Assembly: GCA_020724545.1 (NCBI GenBank)
Contig: DYGR01000005.1
Span: 30,033 to 94,032, forward strand
Length of the DNA stretch: 64,000 bases
Reading direction: 5' to 3'
Origin: Candidatus Methanoperedens nitratireducens
GTDB lineage: Archaea > Halobacteriota > Methanosarcinia > Methanosarcinales > Methanoperedenaceae
Translations under genes and position numbers: made by a program
Part shown: positions 7,934 to 15,344 of the stretch, piece by piece
Position numbering within the stretch: position 1 is the stretch's first letter
How the letters are laid out: every line of letters begins with the position of its first letter
Notes under the pieces: generated by a model
The model's input: the letters and a program-made list of their open reading frames with translations, nothing else
What the model was told of the DNA's origin: nothing
Databases searched by the model: none

Positions 7934-8164
7934 ATGGAAGAAAGAATAGTCGTTAATCCAAAAATTATGGTTGGAAAACCTATTATTAGAGGTACGAGAA
8001 TTCCAGTGGATGCTATAATAAAAAGATTGGCGGATGGAATGAGCATAAGTGAGATACTTGAAGAGTATCCGAATCTTACAGAAGAGGATATTAGAGCAGC
8101 ACTACGGTATGTTTCAGAGGTTGTTGCCGGAGAGGAAATTATCCCGATTGTGGAGATGGCTTGA
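7934..8164 (+). CDS. DUF433 antitoxin
   Basis: 76 aa. The signature NPKIMVGKPIIRGTRIPVD followed by GMSISEILEEYPNLTEEDIRAAL is the DUF433 winged-helix fold (VapB-like antitoxins). Usually paired with a PIN-like DUF5615 toxin, as here: its stop overlaps the toxin's TTG start (TTGA). I chose ATG 7934 because homology begins there; the in-frame extension upstream runs through repeat E1 and is not protein-like. It would bind its toxin and repress the pair's promoter. Confidence 0.85.
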   Translation: MEERIVVNPKIMVGKPIIRGTRIPVDAIIKRLADGMSISEILEEYPNLTEEDIRAALRYVSEVVAGEEIIPIVEMA

Positions 8165-8511
8165 AATTCAAGTTCCTTATAGATGAATGTACAGGTAAGA
8201 GACTATCGGCCATGTTAAAGAATGCCGGACATGATGTTATTTTTGTTGGGGACTGGAAACCCTCAGCATCTGATGATGAAGTTCTCCAAAAAGCAAATGA
8301 AGATGAGAGAATTTTGATTACCGACGATAAGGATTTTGGGGAGCTTGTTTTCAGACTGGATAATCCTTCCAGGGGAATCATACTAATAAGAACTTCAACG
8401 ACCAATCCTGCCACAAGATTTCGTTTGCTTGAAACACTTTTAAAATCAATCAATGTAAATGAAAAATTTATTGTTCTGAAAGATAATGCTGTAAAGATAA
8501 GGGATACATAA
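8161..8511 (+). CDS. DUF5615 PIN-like toxin
   Basis: 116 aa. FLIDECTGKRLSAMLKNAGHD (first acidic residues of the PIN-like site), then ILITDDKDFGELVF with the second acidic cluster, and SRGIILIR: the DUF5615 / Mut7-C-like ribonuclease fold. Expected to cut RNA and be held inactive by the DUF433 partner encoded just upstream. TTG start overlaps the antitoxin stop, so translation is coupled. Full length, catalytic acidic residues present (D8, E9, D61, D62, D64 by rough count), so probably active. Confidence 0.85.
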   Translation: MKFKFLIDECTGKRLSAMLKNAGHDVIFVGDWKPSASDDEVLQKANEDERILITDDKDFGELVFRLDNPSRGIILIRTSTTNPATRFRLLETLLKSINVNEKFIVLKDNAVKIRDT

Positions 8512-8560
8512 ATGCGTTGATATCTCTTTGGGCAACATTTTTCTAAAACACTAATCTGAA

Positions 8561-8831
8561 TGCCAATCTGACAGCGCCCGTCTCCGCCCGTTTAAGCGCC
8601 GCTCTTGAGCAGAGTGATCCTATTGATAAACCTGCTACCCTGATCTTCCCTTCCCGCTGTATGACTGCATTATCGATCTCTGCTTTGCGCTCTTTGCGGC
8701 CTTTGCGGTGAGCGATGCGGTGGGCGATCTACACCTTAAACCGCGAAGAACGCAAAGTACGCAAAGAAATAAAAACAATGGATGGCCGGCGGCGCTGGGT
8801 CTGATCGCGGATAGCCGTGCAGCCATGAAGC
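8561..8831. repeat. Dispersed repeats A (copy 1) and B (copy 3)
   Basis: Unit A at 8571-8757: starts ACAGCGCCCGTCTCCGCCCG and ends in ACACCTTAAACCGCGAAGAA; copies at 10478-10598 (partial) and 11709-11877. Unit B at 8780-8831 (core CTGATCGCGGATAGCCGTGC). No open gene is credible in 8512-8851. Confidence 0.8.
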
Positions 8832-8851
8832 CTATGACTGCTTCTACACCA

Positions 8852-9106
8852 TTACGCTAGAGCTGTCGCCATTGCATCTATTTCATATGCTGTAAATTTG
8901 GTACTGGCAATTTCTTTATGTTTGAATTTTTGAATTATTTTTTCAATTTTTTTCATGGTATTATAATCCACTATAGATTCACCACAATGCAGACACACTT
9001 TGGCTGGCAGGTTGTCGATAACTAACAGTTCACCATCTATCCATACATCTTCTCGAATCTTATCCTTTTTTAGTTGTCCTCCACAAACAGGACATTTTAG
9101 AGTCAT
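8852..9106 (-). CDS. YgiT-type zinc-finger antitoxin
   Basis: 84 aa. CPVCGG at residues 5-10 and VCLHCGES at ~38-45 form the zinc site; a C-terminal helical and AbrB-like DNA-binding part follows (EKIIQKFKHKEIA). Pairs with the DUF4258 gene immediately upstream; I chose ATG 9106 because it overlaps that gene's stop as ATGA, although the frame opens to ATG 9130. Same length as the orphan sibling at 7138-7392. Expected role: neutralise the DUF4258 toxin and autoregulate. Confidence 0.8.
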   Translation of the reverse strand: MTLKCPVCGGQLKKDKIREDVWIDGELLVIDNLPAKVCLHCGESIVDYNTMKKIEKIIQKFKHKEIASTKFTAYEIDAMATALA

Positions 9107-9399
9107 TTTCTTTTCTTGTGTGCTATCCATAAGTTATCATCTGGATAATAGGTTGTGATTATAAATAACTGTTCCTCAGCAACAGCACATACAGCATGTA
9201 GATATTTCTGATCGAGTTTCGCACAGAGTAAAAAGCTTGGATATGGTTTATCATCCTCATATTCTTCTATTATCCCACCATTAAGTAAACATTGTTTCAC
9301 TTCGGTGGAGTCGATTTTACGCTTATACATTTGTGTTCTTGCATGGTGTGTAAATTCTATAGCTTCTTTTTTAGCGAGTTCTCTTATCCTTTCAATCAC
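9103..9399 (-). CDS. DUF4258 toxin-like protein
   Basis: 98 aa. EFTHHARTQMYKRKIDSTEV near residues 15-34, GGIIEEYEDDKPYPSFLL, and the C-terminal FIITTYYPDDNLW are the DUF4258 hallmarks (HxxxxxxxR...  ...TVY.P.). These proteins are BrnT/RelE-like putative RNases next to YgiT-type zinc-finger antitoxins, as here with a 4-base overlap. First gene of the pair, ATG 9399. Confidence 0.8.
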   Translation of the reverse strand: MIERIRELAKKEAIEFTHHARTQMYKRKIDSTEVKQCLLNGGIIEEYEDDKPYPSFLLCAKLDQKYLHAVCAVAEEQLFIITTYYPDDNLWIAHKKRK

Positions 9400-9808
9400 A
9401 TTATCACTGCTATTTTTAAGTCTTGCAAGCCTTCACATAGTATAAGAGTAACGATTCAATACCGCTCACTTGATGCGTTCGGAATTTTTTTTGATGCTCA
9501 ACCTGAATACTATCTCCTACTCATCCAAGCCCTTTGCTATGAGGCGGATGTGGGAATGTGGGGTTTTGGCGCAATGAGGGGGGGATGCAAGCGGTCGATG
9601 TAAAGGGGACGGGATAACATAAGTATAACATCATAGCTATTAAATTGGCGGTGCCGATATGTTACCGGGGCAACCTCCTGTAGACATTGAATAATAAAGG
9701 AACCGCAGATGAACGCCGATGAACGCAGATGACTTATACGAAGCTGTTCAATTAGCCATGTGAAAGTGGGATTTGTTGTGGGTAAATAGATGATGTTTGA
9801 GGTCTTGT
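9400..9808. repeat. Gene-free stretch with repeat D (copy 2)
   Basis: D2 at 9639-9731 (core CGGGGCAACCTCCTGTAGAC, ending in GAACGCCGATGAACGCAGAT) matches 7664-7756. It is followed by GACTTATACGAAGCTGTTC, which resembles GACTTATCCGAAGCCTGTAC that precedes E1 at 7861. Before it, 9472-9560 reads like part of a protein (ALCYEADVGMWG) and loosely matches 7549-7600; probably a decayed gene shared by both D loci. Confidence 0.65.
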
Positions 9809-10333
9809 ATGAAGTTAAATTTAATACTGTTTGGATACATGGATACTTTTATGCAGACATGCTACAACATAATGATCACTGGCAAAGTTCAGGATATCGG
9901 ATTCAGAGCTCTTATAGAGGATATCGCAAGACTTTACGACCTGCGGGGCTTTACTTTTAATGATATAGATGGTAGCATAAAAATGGTGTGCTGCGGTGAG
10001 AATGGAGTCGTGGCTGATTTTCTGGAGGAACTTAGAGCTAAGGGAACGCAAAGGGGCGCTGTAATTGATGAAATCACAAGTAAAGAAATACCTTTTGAGA
10101 TTTACCTACCACAAAGATTTTTGAGGTTATATACAGACGAACTAACAGATATCGGCAGAAAGCTGGATAAAGGGAACGAGTTATTAGGAGATATAAAGAA
10201 GGATACTTCAGCACTTCCGGAAATTAGATCTGTACTAGAATCTTTTACATTAGAGCAAAGAGAGCACAATCAGTGGATCAAAGAGCATAACCAGCGGCTT
10301 GAGAAAATCCTTGAAAGACTCGCTGAGAAATAA
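9809..10333 (+). CDS. Acylphosphatase-domain protein with coiled-coil tail
   Basis: 174 aa. Residues ~22-90 are acylphosphatase-like: ITGKVQDIGFRALIE carries the phosphate-binding loop with the catalytic Arg (R33), and GFTFNDIDGSIKMVCCGE carries the Asn (~N54) of the active site. Classic acylphosphatases are about 90 aa and hydrolyse acyl phosphates; this one continues with a helical, charged region (residues ~100-174) ending HNQRLEKILERLAEK that looks like a coiled coil, so it may be a binding or signalling variant. ATG 9809 has GAGGT five bases upstream; internal ATGs at 9839 and 9851 are alternatives closer to the domain start. A tail-only remnant of a paralogue lies at 11575-11622. Confidence 0.7.
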   Translation: MKLNLILFGYMDTFMQTCYNIMITGKVQDIGFRALIEDIARLYDLRGFTFNDIDGSIKMVCCGENGVVADFLEELRAKGTQRGAVIDEITSKEIPFEIYLPQRFLRLYTDELTDIGRKLDKGNELLGDIKKDTSALPEIRSVLESFTLEQREHNQWIKEHNQRLEKILERLAEK

Positions 10334-10367
10334 CTGTTATTGTATTATCACATCTGAGGCTAGATTT

Positions 10368-10723
10368 GCAAGATAAACACCGAACTAAAACGAACTGAAC
10401 GGACTCTTTGATCAGTGATTCCCAGTTCAAGCTAGTATTTCGCTTTCGATTCAAATCGAGTCATATCTTTTTTCTGCGCCCGTCTCCGCCCGTGTAAGCG
10501 CCGCTCTTGAGCGCAGTGATTCTATTGATAAACCTGTTACCCTGATCTTCCCCGCCCGCTGTATGACAGCATTATCAATCTCTGCTTTGCGCCCTTTGAC
10601 TTTCTATCTTATCCCTGCGCCTAGCTCTCTTGTCGTGCCCATGCTGTATGTATTCATGCATGATATTATGTCTGAGAGGGGAGCGCAGTACAGCGGACTT
10701 TTACTGATGGCGGCCACGCCGTA
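10368..10723. repeat. Dispersed repeats C2, A2 and E2
   Basis: C2 at 10368-10451 matches 5899-5982; A2 at 10478-10598 matches the first two thirds of the units at 8571 and 11709; E2 at 10688-10723 matches 7861-7896. An ORF across A2-E2 (10563-10781) encodes hydrophobic residues (YSGLLLMAATPYLYW) but lacks a ribosome site and is built from repeat sequence, so I do not call it a gene. Nothing else is seen in 10334-10786. Confidence 0.8.
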
Positions 10724-10786
10724 TTTATACTGGGTGTTGCAGGGGCGCGGGGGCGCTGTAGCTGTTGTGTCATCTGTATAAAATGT

Positions 10787-11284
10787 TTATGGATTCCATC
10801 TTACCAAAAAATCTACACGATCAAAGTCTCCGTCGTTTGTTGCGATATTAGAAATACCATTAATATCACAAGTTGCTACGATAATCGCATCATTAGTCAT
10901 TAAACTATATTTTACCATACATGATTTTGCTAAACTGAATATTTCTTTAGTCGCGCTAAGGATTTCTAAGTTTGGAATCAACTCGATTTTATTAACAAGC
11001 TCGTAAGACTTCAAACCTGACAAAATAGTTGAATCTTGCTTTATGAGCGCAGGAACCTGAAACAATCTTAATTGATACTTTTCCGCAATTTCTCCAATAA
11101 CAAGTTTATGGAGCAATTCATTTAGAACAATAACAGAGGTTTTACCACATACAATTCCAAGTTCGATATTTTTTAAGAAATTTTTTGTACTTTGCCCAAA
11201 TTCAGGATGGTTCGTTAGGTTGTATAAAAAGATATTAGTGTCTATGAAAAATTTAGATTCCGGTTCTGCTCTATCGAGTTTCAT
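10787..11284 (-). CDS. PIN-domain ribonuclease toxin (VapC family)
   Basis: 165 aa. KFFIDTNIFLYNL gives the first catalytic Asp (D15), VIVLNELLHKLV the conserved Glu, and SLMTNDAIIVATC plus NIATNDGDFDRV the later acidic residues of the PIN active site. VapC toxins cut tRNA or rRNA. The start overlaps the stop of the antitoxin gene (ATGA at 11281-11284). All four acidic positions are present, so probably active. Slightly longer than the usual 130-140 aa. Confidence 0.85.
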   Translation of the reverse strand: MKLDRAEPESKFFIDTNIFLYNLTNHPEFGQSTKNFLKNIELGIVCGKTSVIVLNELLHKLVIGEIAEKYQLRLFQVPALIKQDSTILSGLKSYELVNKIELIPNLEILSATKEIFSLAKSCMVKYSLMTNDAIIVATCDINGISNIATNDGDFDRVDFLVRWNP

Positions 11285-11490
11285 GCCATATCTTCAGGAT
11301 TGTACGTTTCTTCATTTTCAACCAATTCGTCAACTAACTCTTTTCTGATAGGTAAAGATCCACTAATCTCTTCGACTATGGATTTCTCCGGAACTTCTTT
11401 TATAGTTACAATTACGTCTTTATCACTTAATTTTAATTTTTCATGCAATAATTTGCCATCCTTTACTTTTGCAGGGATTGTAATTTGCAT
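11281..11490 (-). CDS. VapC-associated antitoxin (AF2212/DUF104-like)
   Basis: 69 aa. QITIPAKVKDGKLLHEKLKL is a beta-strand start typical of small archaeal AF2212-like (DUF104) or AbrB-like antitoxins; the rest is acidic (VEEISGSLPIRKELVDELVE) and would wrap the toxin. ATG 11490 has GGTGA five bases upstream; the frame runs on to 11577 but the extra residues are not family-like. First gene of the VapBC pair. Confidence 0.7.
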   Translation of the reverse strand: MQITIPAKVKDGKLLHEKLKLSDKDVIVTIKEVPEKSIVEEISGSLPIRKELVDELVENEETYNPEDMA

Positions 11491-11574
11491 GGGTTTCACC
11501 AAGTGCATATATCTTTTTATAATATAAATATCAAACGTTTTGATTAACATCGATTTGTAATAAAGCAAGACTGC

Positions 11575-11622
11575 CACAACCAGCGCCTTGAGAAGATTCT
11601 TGAAAAGCTCGCTGAGCGATAG
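11575..11622 (+). pseudogene. 3' remnant of an acylphosphatase/coiled-coil gene
   Basis: The plus strand reads HNQRLEKILEKLAER then TAG, almost identical to the last residues of the gene at 9809-10333 (HNQRLEKILERLAEK). Everything upstream of it is occupied by the divergent VapBC pair, so only the tail of a second copy survives. Confidence 0.65.
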
Positions 11623-11708
11623 CTTGCATTATATCATCAAATCATAAATATAAGAACCCTGACGTCAGTATGTTCCCGAAACAACGTCATTTCGCAATTC
11701 CGATACTG

Positions 11709-11877
11709 ACAGCGCCAAGCTCCGCCCGTGTAAGCGCTGCTCTTGAGCAGAGTGATCCTATTGATAAGCCTGTTACCCTGATCTTCCCTGCCCGCTGTAT
11801 GACAGCATTATCAAGCTCTGCTTTGCGATCTTTGCGCCCTTTACGGTGAGCGATCTACACCTTAAACCGCGAAGAAT
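11709..11877. repeat. Dispersed repeat A (copy 3)
   Basis: Matches 8571-8757, with the core CTGCCCGCTGTATGACAGCA and the same end ACACCTTAAACCGCGAAGAA; a short internal piece is missing relative to copy 1. The remaining bases 11623-11708 hold a GACGTCA palindrome but no gene. Confidence 0.8.
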
Positions 11878-11890
11878 TGAAGAAAATTGC

Positions 11891-12148
11891 CTACCGATAC
11901 ACTCTGTTCATTTTCTCTATTCTAAATACTAAGATGGTTTCTTTCGATTTTAATAATTTATAAAGTATCCTGAAGTCTCCAATTCTTAACCTGTATACGT
12001 CCTTCTCGCCTTGGAGTTTTTTAAAGCCTGCTGGAAAAGGAGTCTCTTCAAGTGCTTTTATCCTGTTAAAAACTCTCACTTTACTGGGTTCATCCAACTT
12101 TGAAAGGTATTGGTAGGCTTTGCTGCTCAATTCCACCTTGTATTTCAT
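11891..12148 (-). CDS. relE: RelE/ParE-family toxin
   Basis: 85 aa. VELSSKAYQYLSKLDEPSKVRVFNRIKAL, then GFKKLQGEKDVYRLRIGDFR and ILYKL, is the RelE fold with the basic/aromatic C-terminus (RIEKMNRVYR). RelE-type toxins cleave mRNA on the ribosome. Starts immediately after the antitoxin stop (adjacent codons at 12148/12149). Key basic residues R53, R55 and the final Arg are present, so probably functional. Confidence 0.85.
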   Translation of the reverse strand: MKYKVELSSKAYQYLSKLDEPSKVRVFNRIKALEETPFPAGFKKLQGEKDVYRLRIGDFRILYKLLKSKETILVFRIEKMNRVYR

Positions 12149-12397
12149 TCAAATCCCAAGTGCCTTTTCTGCCTCGGCCAAGGAGATCGTCTTTCCTTTC
12201 GCATACTCTTCCATCGCCTCTAGCATATCTGATTTTTCTTCATCAGTCAGCTCTTCGATTAGCATTTCTTCTATGCTCTCGATCTTTTCTTTTAATGTCG
12301 CTATGTCCTGCTTTAATTCGATCAGTTCATCCAGTTTTTTGCTAATATTTTCCAGCAGTTGCGTTAAGACCCTTTCTTTAGCGATATTAGTTTCCAT
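12149..12397 (-). CDS. RelE-partner antitoxin
   Basis: 82 aa, predominantly helical. N-terminal coiled coil (LLENISKKLDELIELKQD ...) and the C-terminal LEAMEEYAKGKTISLAEAEK, a form common in antitoxins encoded before archaeal RelE. ATG 12397 with AGAGGTT upstream. Its upstream region is interrupted 43 bases away by the IS element at 12441, so the pair may now be read from a new promoter. Confidence 0.75.
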   Translation of the reverse strand: METNIAKERVLTQLLENISKKLDELIELKQDIATLKEKIESIEEMLIEELTDEEKSDMLEAMEEYAKGKTISLAEAEKALGI

Positions 12398-12440
12398 TTT
12401 TGAACCTCTTAAAATCTTAATTCAATATATCAATGTATGA

Positions 12441-13907
12441 CAATACCTTCGCCATTAATGAGTATTAATACTACCTATTTTCGTTATTTGTTCAAATATT
12501 TGCTGAATTAAAATTGGATCAGGCTTTTCCGGTATCAATTTTAATGTTTCATAGAGATATTTGCCTGCTCTAAAGTATGCTTTGAGGTCTTGAACTCCAA
12601 AAAGTGGATTATGTTTACGCGCCTCATCGATTAAAGCAAAAGATATGTTCACCATGAAAAATGCCAGGTTGACCGCGTTAGTGATTGGTATTTTCTTGAC
12701 ATTCATAAAATCTTCCAATCCCCAATATTGCTTTGCATCTCGAAAATTGAACTCAATCTGAAATCTCAGACTGTAATAATCGATCAGCTTCCCGTAAGGT
12801 AAATCCAGATCGCTGCTGAATAAAATTACATGCGACTTTGCATGAGTTACAAGATTCGTTTTAACAATAATGACAACATTAAGCTGTTGAGCGAATAGCT
12901 TATGCAGCAATGTCATTTGATATATTTCGGTTTGAATTGACTCTTCGCGGGTAGTTTCTTTCAAATAGTCTTTTGGAATATTGTCATAATCGACTCTATC
13001 GCCATATTTTTTACATTTACCACGACCGCTATATTTACCTGAATAAGAAAAATATAGCGCAGAGTTACGGTGAAGTTTGGAAATCAAGTGCAGTGAGGGG
13101 ATCCCACATTGTTTGACCATTTGCAGGGCATTATTATTTCCAAATGCCCCATCAAGCACGATATAGGTGAGGATAGTGCCATTTCCAATGATCTGCAGAA
13201 CTTCTTTCAGCATACTCTGAATAAAACACAGATACGGTGATAGTTCGACAATCTCCTTGTTTTTGTTTTTACTGCCTTTGGGTCGACCTGGTTTATTTTT
13301 TTTCTCAGGTTTACTCTTATTTTGGTCTTTTTTGTTTTGTTCCTCAGAAATCAAGCTTTCCACACCAGTTTCTTTTTCAGAACGAACAATTTGTTGAATC
13401 ATTAGTGGAAAGGATGTTCGATGCTTTGTGCTGATCAAAGAAAAAGTGAAAAAGGATACTCCAGGAACCGCTTTATCATACAGCGATGAGAAAAAACGAT
13501 CGATGCCGTGAGTTTTTTTGCCTGATTTTGTCACCACTGTTTCATCACCTGCTATGATGAATGTATCGTCAGATGATAGAAACCAATGATGAATCAGGCA
13601 CCAGTGAACTTTGGCCCATGCAATAGGAGTATTGAAGAATCGTTGAACAGTACGATAACTTCCACCTTCACCTGCCCAACGGGAAATACCAAGCATAGTC
13701 ACTCGAACGGTCATGGCTAATAGTGCTGTCACGATGACAGTCAACTGAGATATAGTCGTTGAACTCAGACAGGTTTTTAAACATTGAAGACGTGATATAA
13801 CGTTGAACATACAAGTTCCTGGGATATATCTATTGAATACAACGTGTGATATATCCCAGAATTAATTCATCTTATCTTATATATATAGCAGTGTGGCGAA
13901 GGTATTG
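12441..13907 (-). mobile_element. IS4-family insertion sequence
   Basis: 1467 bp bounded by a perfect 14-bp inverted repeat: CAATACCTTCGCCA at 12441-12454 and TGGCGAAGGTATTG at 13894-13907. It holds one transposase gene on the minus strand. The flanks do not show a clear target duplication (only TAT can be matched if the ends are shifted), so a deletion may have followed insertion. It ends the reading frame of a CPBP protease gene on its right and sits directly before the RelBE pair on its left. Confidence 0.85.
12455..13810 (-). CDS. IS4-family DDE transposase
   Basis: 451 aa, intact. First Asp in IIAGDETVVTKSG (~D93), second in VLDGAFGNN (~D220), and the IS4 signature Y-(2)-R-(3)-E-(6)-K as YSLRFQIEFNFRDAK at ~350-364, followed by YWGLEDF. 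A Lys/Pro-rich linker (KPEKKNKPGRPKGSKNKNK) interrupts residues ~168-190. The gene fills the element between the inverted repeats and has no frame break, so the element may be mobile. Confidence 0.9.
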   Translation of the reverse strand: MFNVISRLQCLKTCLSSTTISQLTVIVTALLAMTVRVTMLGISRWAGEGGSYRTVQRFFNTPIAWAKVHWCLIHHWFLSSDDTFIIAGDETVVTKSGKKTHGIDRFFSSLYDKAVPGVSFFTFSLISTKHRTSFPLMIQQIVRSEKETGVESLISEEQNKKDQNKSKPEKKNKPGRPKGSKNKNKEIVELSPYLCFIQSMLKEVLQIIGNGTILTYIVLDGAFGNNNALQMVKQCGIPSLHLISKLHRNSALYFSYSGKYSGRGKCKKYGDRVDYDNIPKDYLKETTREESIQTEIYQMTLLHKLFAQQLNVVIIVKTNLVTHAKSHVILFSSDLDLPYGKLIDYYSLRFQIEFNFRDAKQYWGLEDFMNVKKIPITNAVNLAFFMVNISFALIDEARKHNPLFGVQDLKAYFRAGKYLYETLKLIPEKPDPILIQQIFEQITKIGSINTH

Positions 13908-14588
13908 ACTATGGAAAATGATAATTGCTGTTATACTTCGATTATTTTTGTAAAAAATCCAATTCATCAGGAAAGCAGCAGGGATGATACTTACGACGAA
14001 ATTCAAAGCATATATAATATTCATATGAATTAATTTGTTTTGGTAATAACCATTAATTAAGAATAAAGGCAAATGCCATAATATCCATAATAATGCGAAA
14101 ATCCAGGTTGCTTTCATAAGACTTTTTCCTTTTCTCAAACTATCAACACCGTAACCTCTCCAACCTAACTCTTCAAAAGTTGGTGCAAGAAAGAGGATAA
14201 TTAAAATAATGATAACCTCTCCTCCAAAAATGGTAAATTCTGGAGAGATAGAAAATTGCTCGACTGGTTGTCCAAATAATAATGATATTGCCGTGGCAAG
14301 AAACAAAGAAAAAGGCATTATTAATAGAATTACCGGCCAGAATTTCAATTTGATAAGCTTCAGGTTAAAGATTCTGTTTTTGAAGTCTTTTTTTAACTCG
14401 CTGTTTTTTGAACCATAAATCATAAACATTGCAATGACAAAGGGTGCGAATAAACCTGGCAGCATGGCTGGAATTTGATAAGATTCTAAGCCTTTAGCAT
14501 GGCTAAAAAATGCAGCTGTGAAGAGTGATATCCAGGTGACTAAAAGGGTTATAAAAAAATATTTGAAAGGTTTGTAGTTGTATGTCAT
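13872..14588 (-). pseudogene. CPBP-family membrane protease, 3' end cut by IS element
   Basis: About 238 codons. CPBP (Abi/CAAX) intramembrane metalloproteases have EExxxR, FxxxH and HxxxB motifs. Seen: FEELGWRGYG (glutamates and Arg of motif 1) and ILWHLPLF (motif 2 His), with some seven hydrophobic segments. Native sequence runs to about IIIFHS at 13908; the next residues (QYLRHTAIYIR) are encoded by the inverted repeat of the IS element. The motif-3 His in IIIFHS sits at the break, and the usual last helix is gone. ATG 14588 has TAGGTG seven bases before it. Probably non-functional. Confidence 0.75.
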
Positions 14589-14606
14589 TTTTAGCACCTA
14601 ATTTCA

Positions 14607-15344
14607 TTATAACCCATGCTCCTCATTTCCTGTCACTCCTGTATCGCTTGCGATCATGCCATCCCGCATTGTTATTATCCGGTCAGTCTGCCGCGCAACT
14701 TCCATATCATGCGTCACGACAATGATGGTCTGACCTTTTTCACTTAGCCCTTTTAAGAGATCAACTATCACTTCACGAGTCTTTGTATCCACTGCACCTG
14801 TTGGTTCATCCGCAAGGATGATAGCAGGATGATTTGCCATAGCCCTGGCAATGGATACACGCTGCTGCTGCCCTCCTGATAATTCCGATGGCCTGTGTTT
14901 TAACCGGTCGCCAAGTCCAATCTGAGTGAGCAGCTCTACAGCTCTTTCTTTTCTCCTGGATCTTGGTATCCTGGAAAAACGCATCGCAATATCCACGTTC
15001 TCCATTGCAGTAAGCGTGGATAGCAGGTTGAAATGCTGGAACACAAAACCGATCTTTTCCCTTCGTATCCTTGGAGCTTCGCCCTCGTTTGCTTTTGTGA
15101 TTTCATTACCTTCGATAAACACACTGCCCCCGGTGGGTCTATCAAGCAGCCCTATCATCGACAGCAGCGTCGACTTCCCGCTCCCCGAAGGGCCAACTAT
15201 GCTTATGAATTCACCTTTCCTTACCTCAAAACTAACATCGTTGAGCGCATGCACTGGTATCTTGCCCTGCATATACGTTTTCGTAAGGTTCCTGATGCGG
15301 AGAATCGGTTCTCTGCCGTTACCATTATTTCCATTTTCACTCAT
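14607..15344 (-). CDS. MacB/LolD-type ABC transporter ATPase
   Basis: 245 aa. Walker A GPSGSGKST at residues 51-59, Q-loop FQHFNL (~97), signature LSGGQQQR (~155), Walker B IILADEP, switch His in VVTHDME. This subfamily (LolD/MacB) drives extracytoplasmic substrate export or envelope work rather than import. The stop-start overlap with the permease upstream (8 bases) and the following surface-protein gene order (surface protein, permease, ATPase on the minus strand) make one operon under the upstream region at 17639-17870. Confidence 0.9.
   Translation of the reverse strand: MSENGNNGNGREPILRIRNLTKTYMQGKIPVHALNDVSFEVRKGEFISIVGPSGSGKSTLLSMIGLLDRPTGGSVFIEGNEITKANEGEAPRIRREKIGFVFQHFNLLSTLTAMENVDIAMRFSRIPRSRRKERAVELLTQIGLGDRLKHRPSELSGGQQQRVSIARAMANHPAIILADEPTGAVDTKTREVIVDLLKGLSEKGQTIIVVTHDMEVARQTDRIITMRDGMIASDTGVTGNEEHGL

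Noticed and set aside
10563..10781. 72-codon plus-strand frame with hydrophobic stretches
   Set aside because: Built from repeats A2 and E2, without ribosome site or conservation pattern; treated as repeat sequence.
12441..13907. Target-site duplication of the IS4 element
   Set aside because: Flanks (GTATGA on the left, ACTATG on the right) do not match; only a 3-base agreement after shifting the ends, which is chance level.
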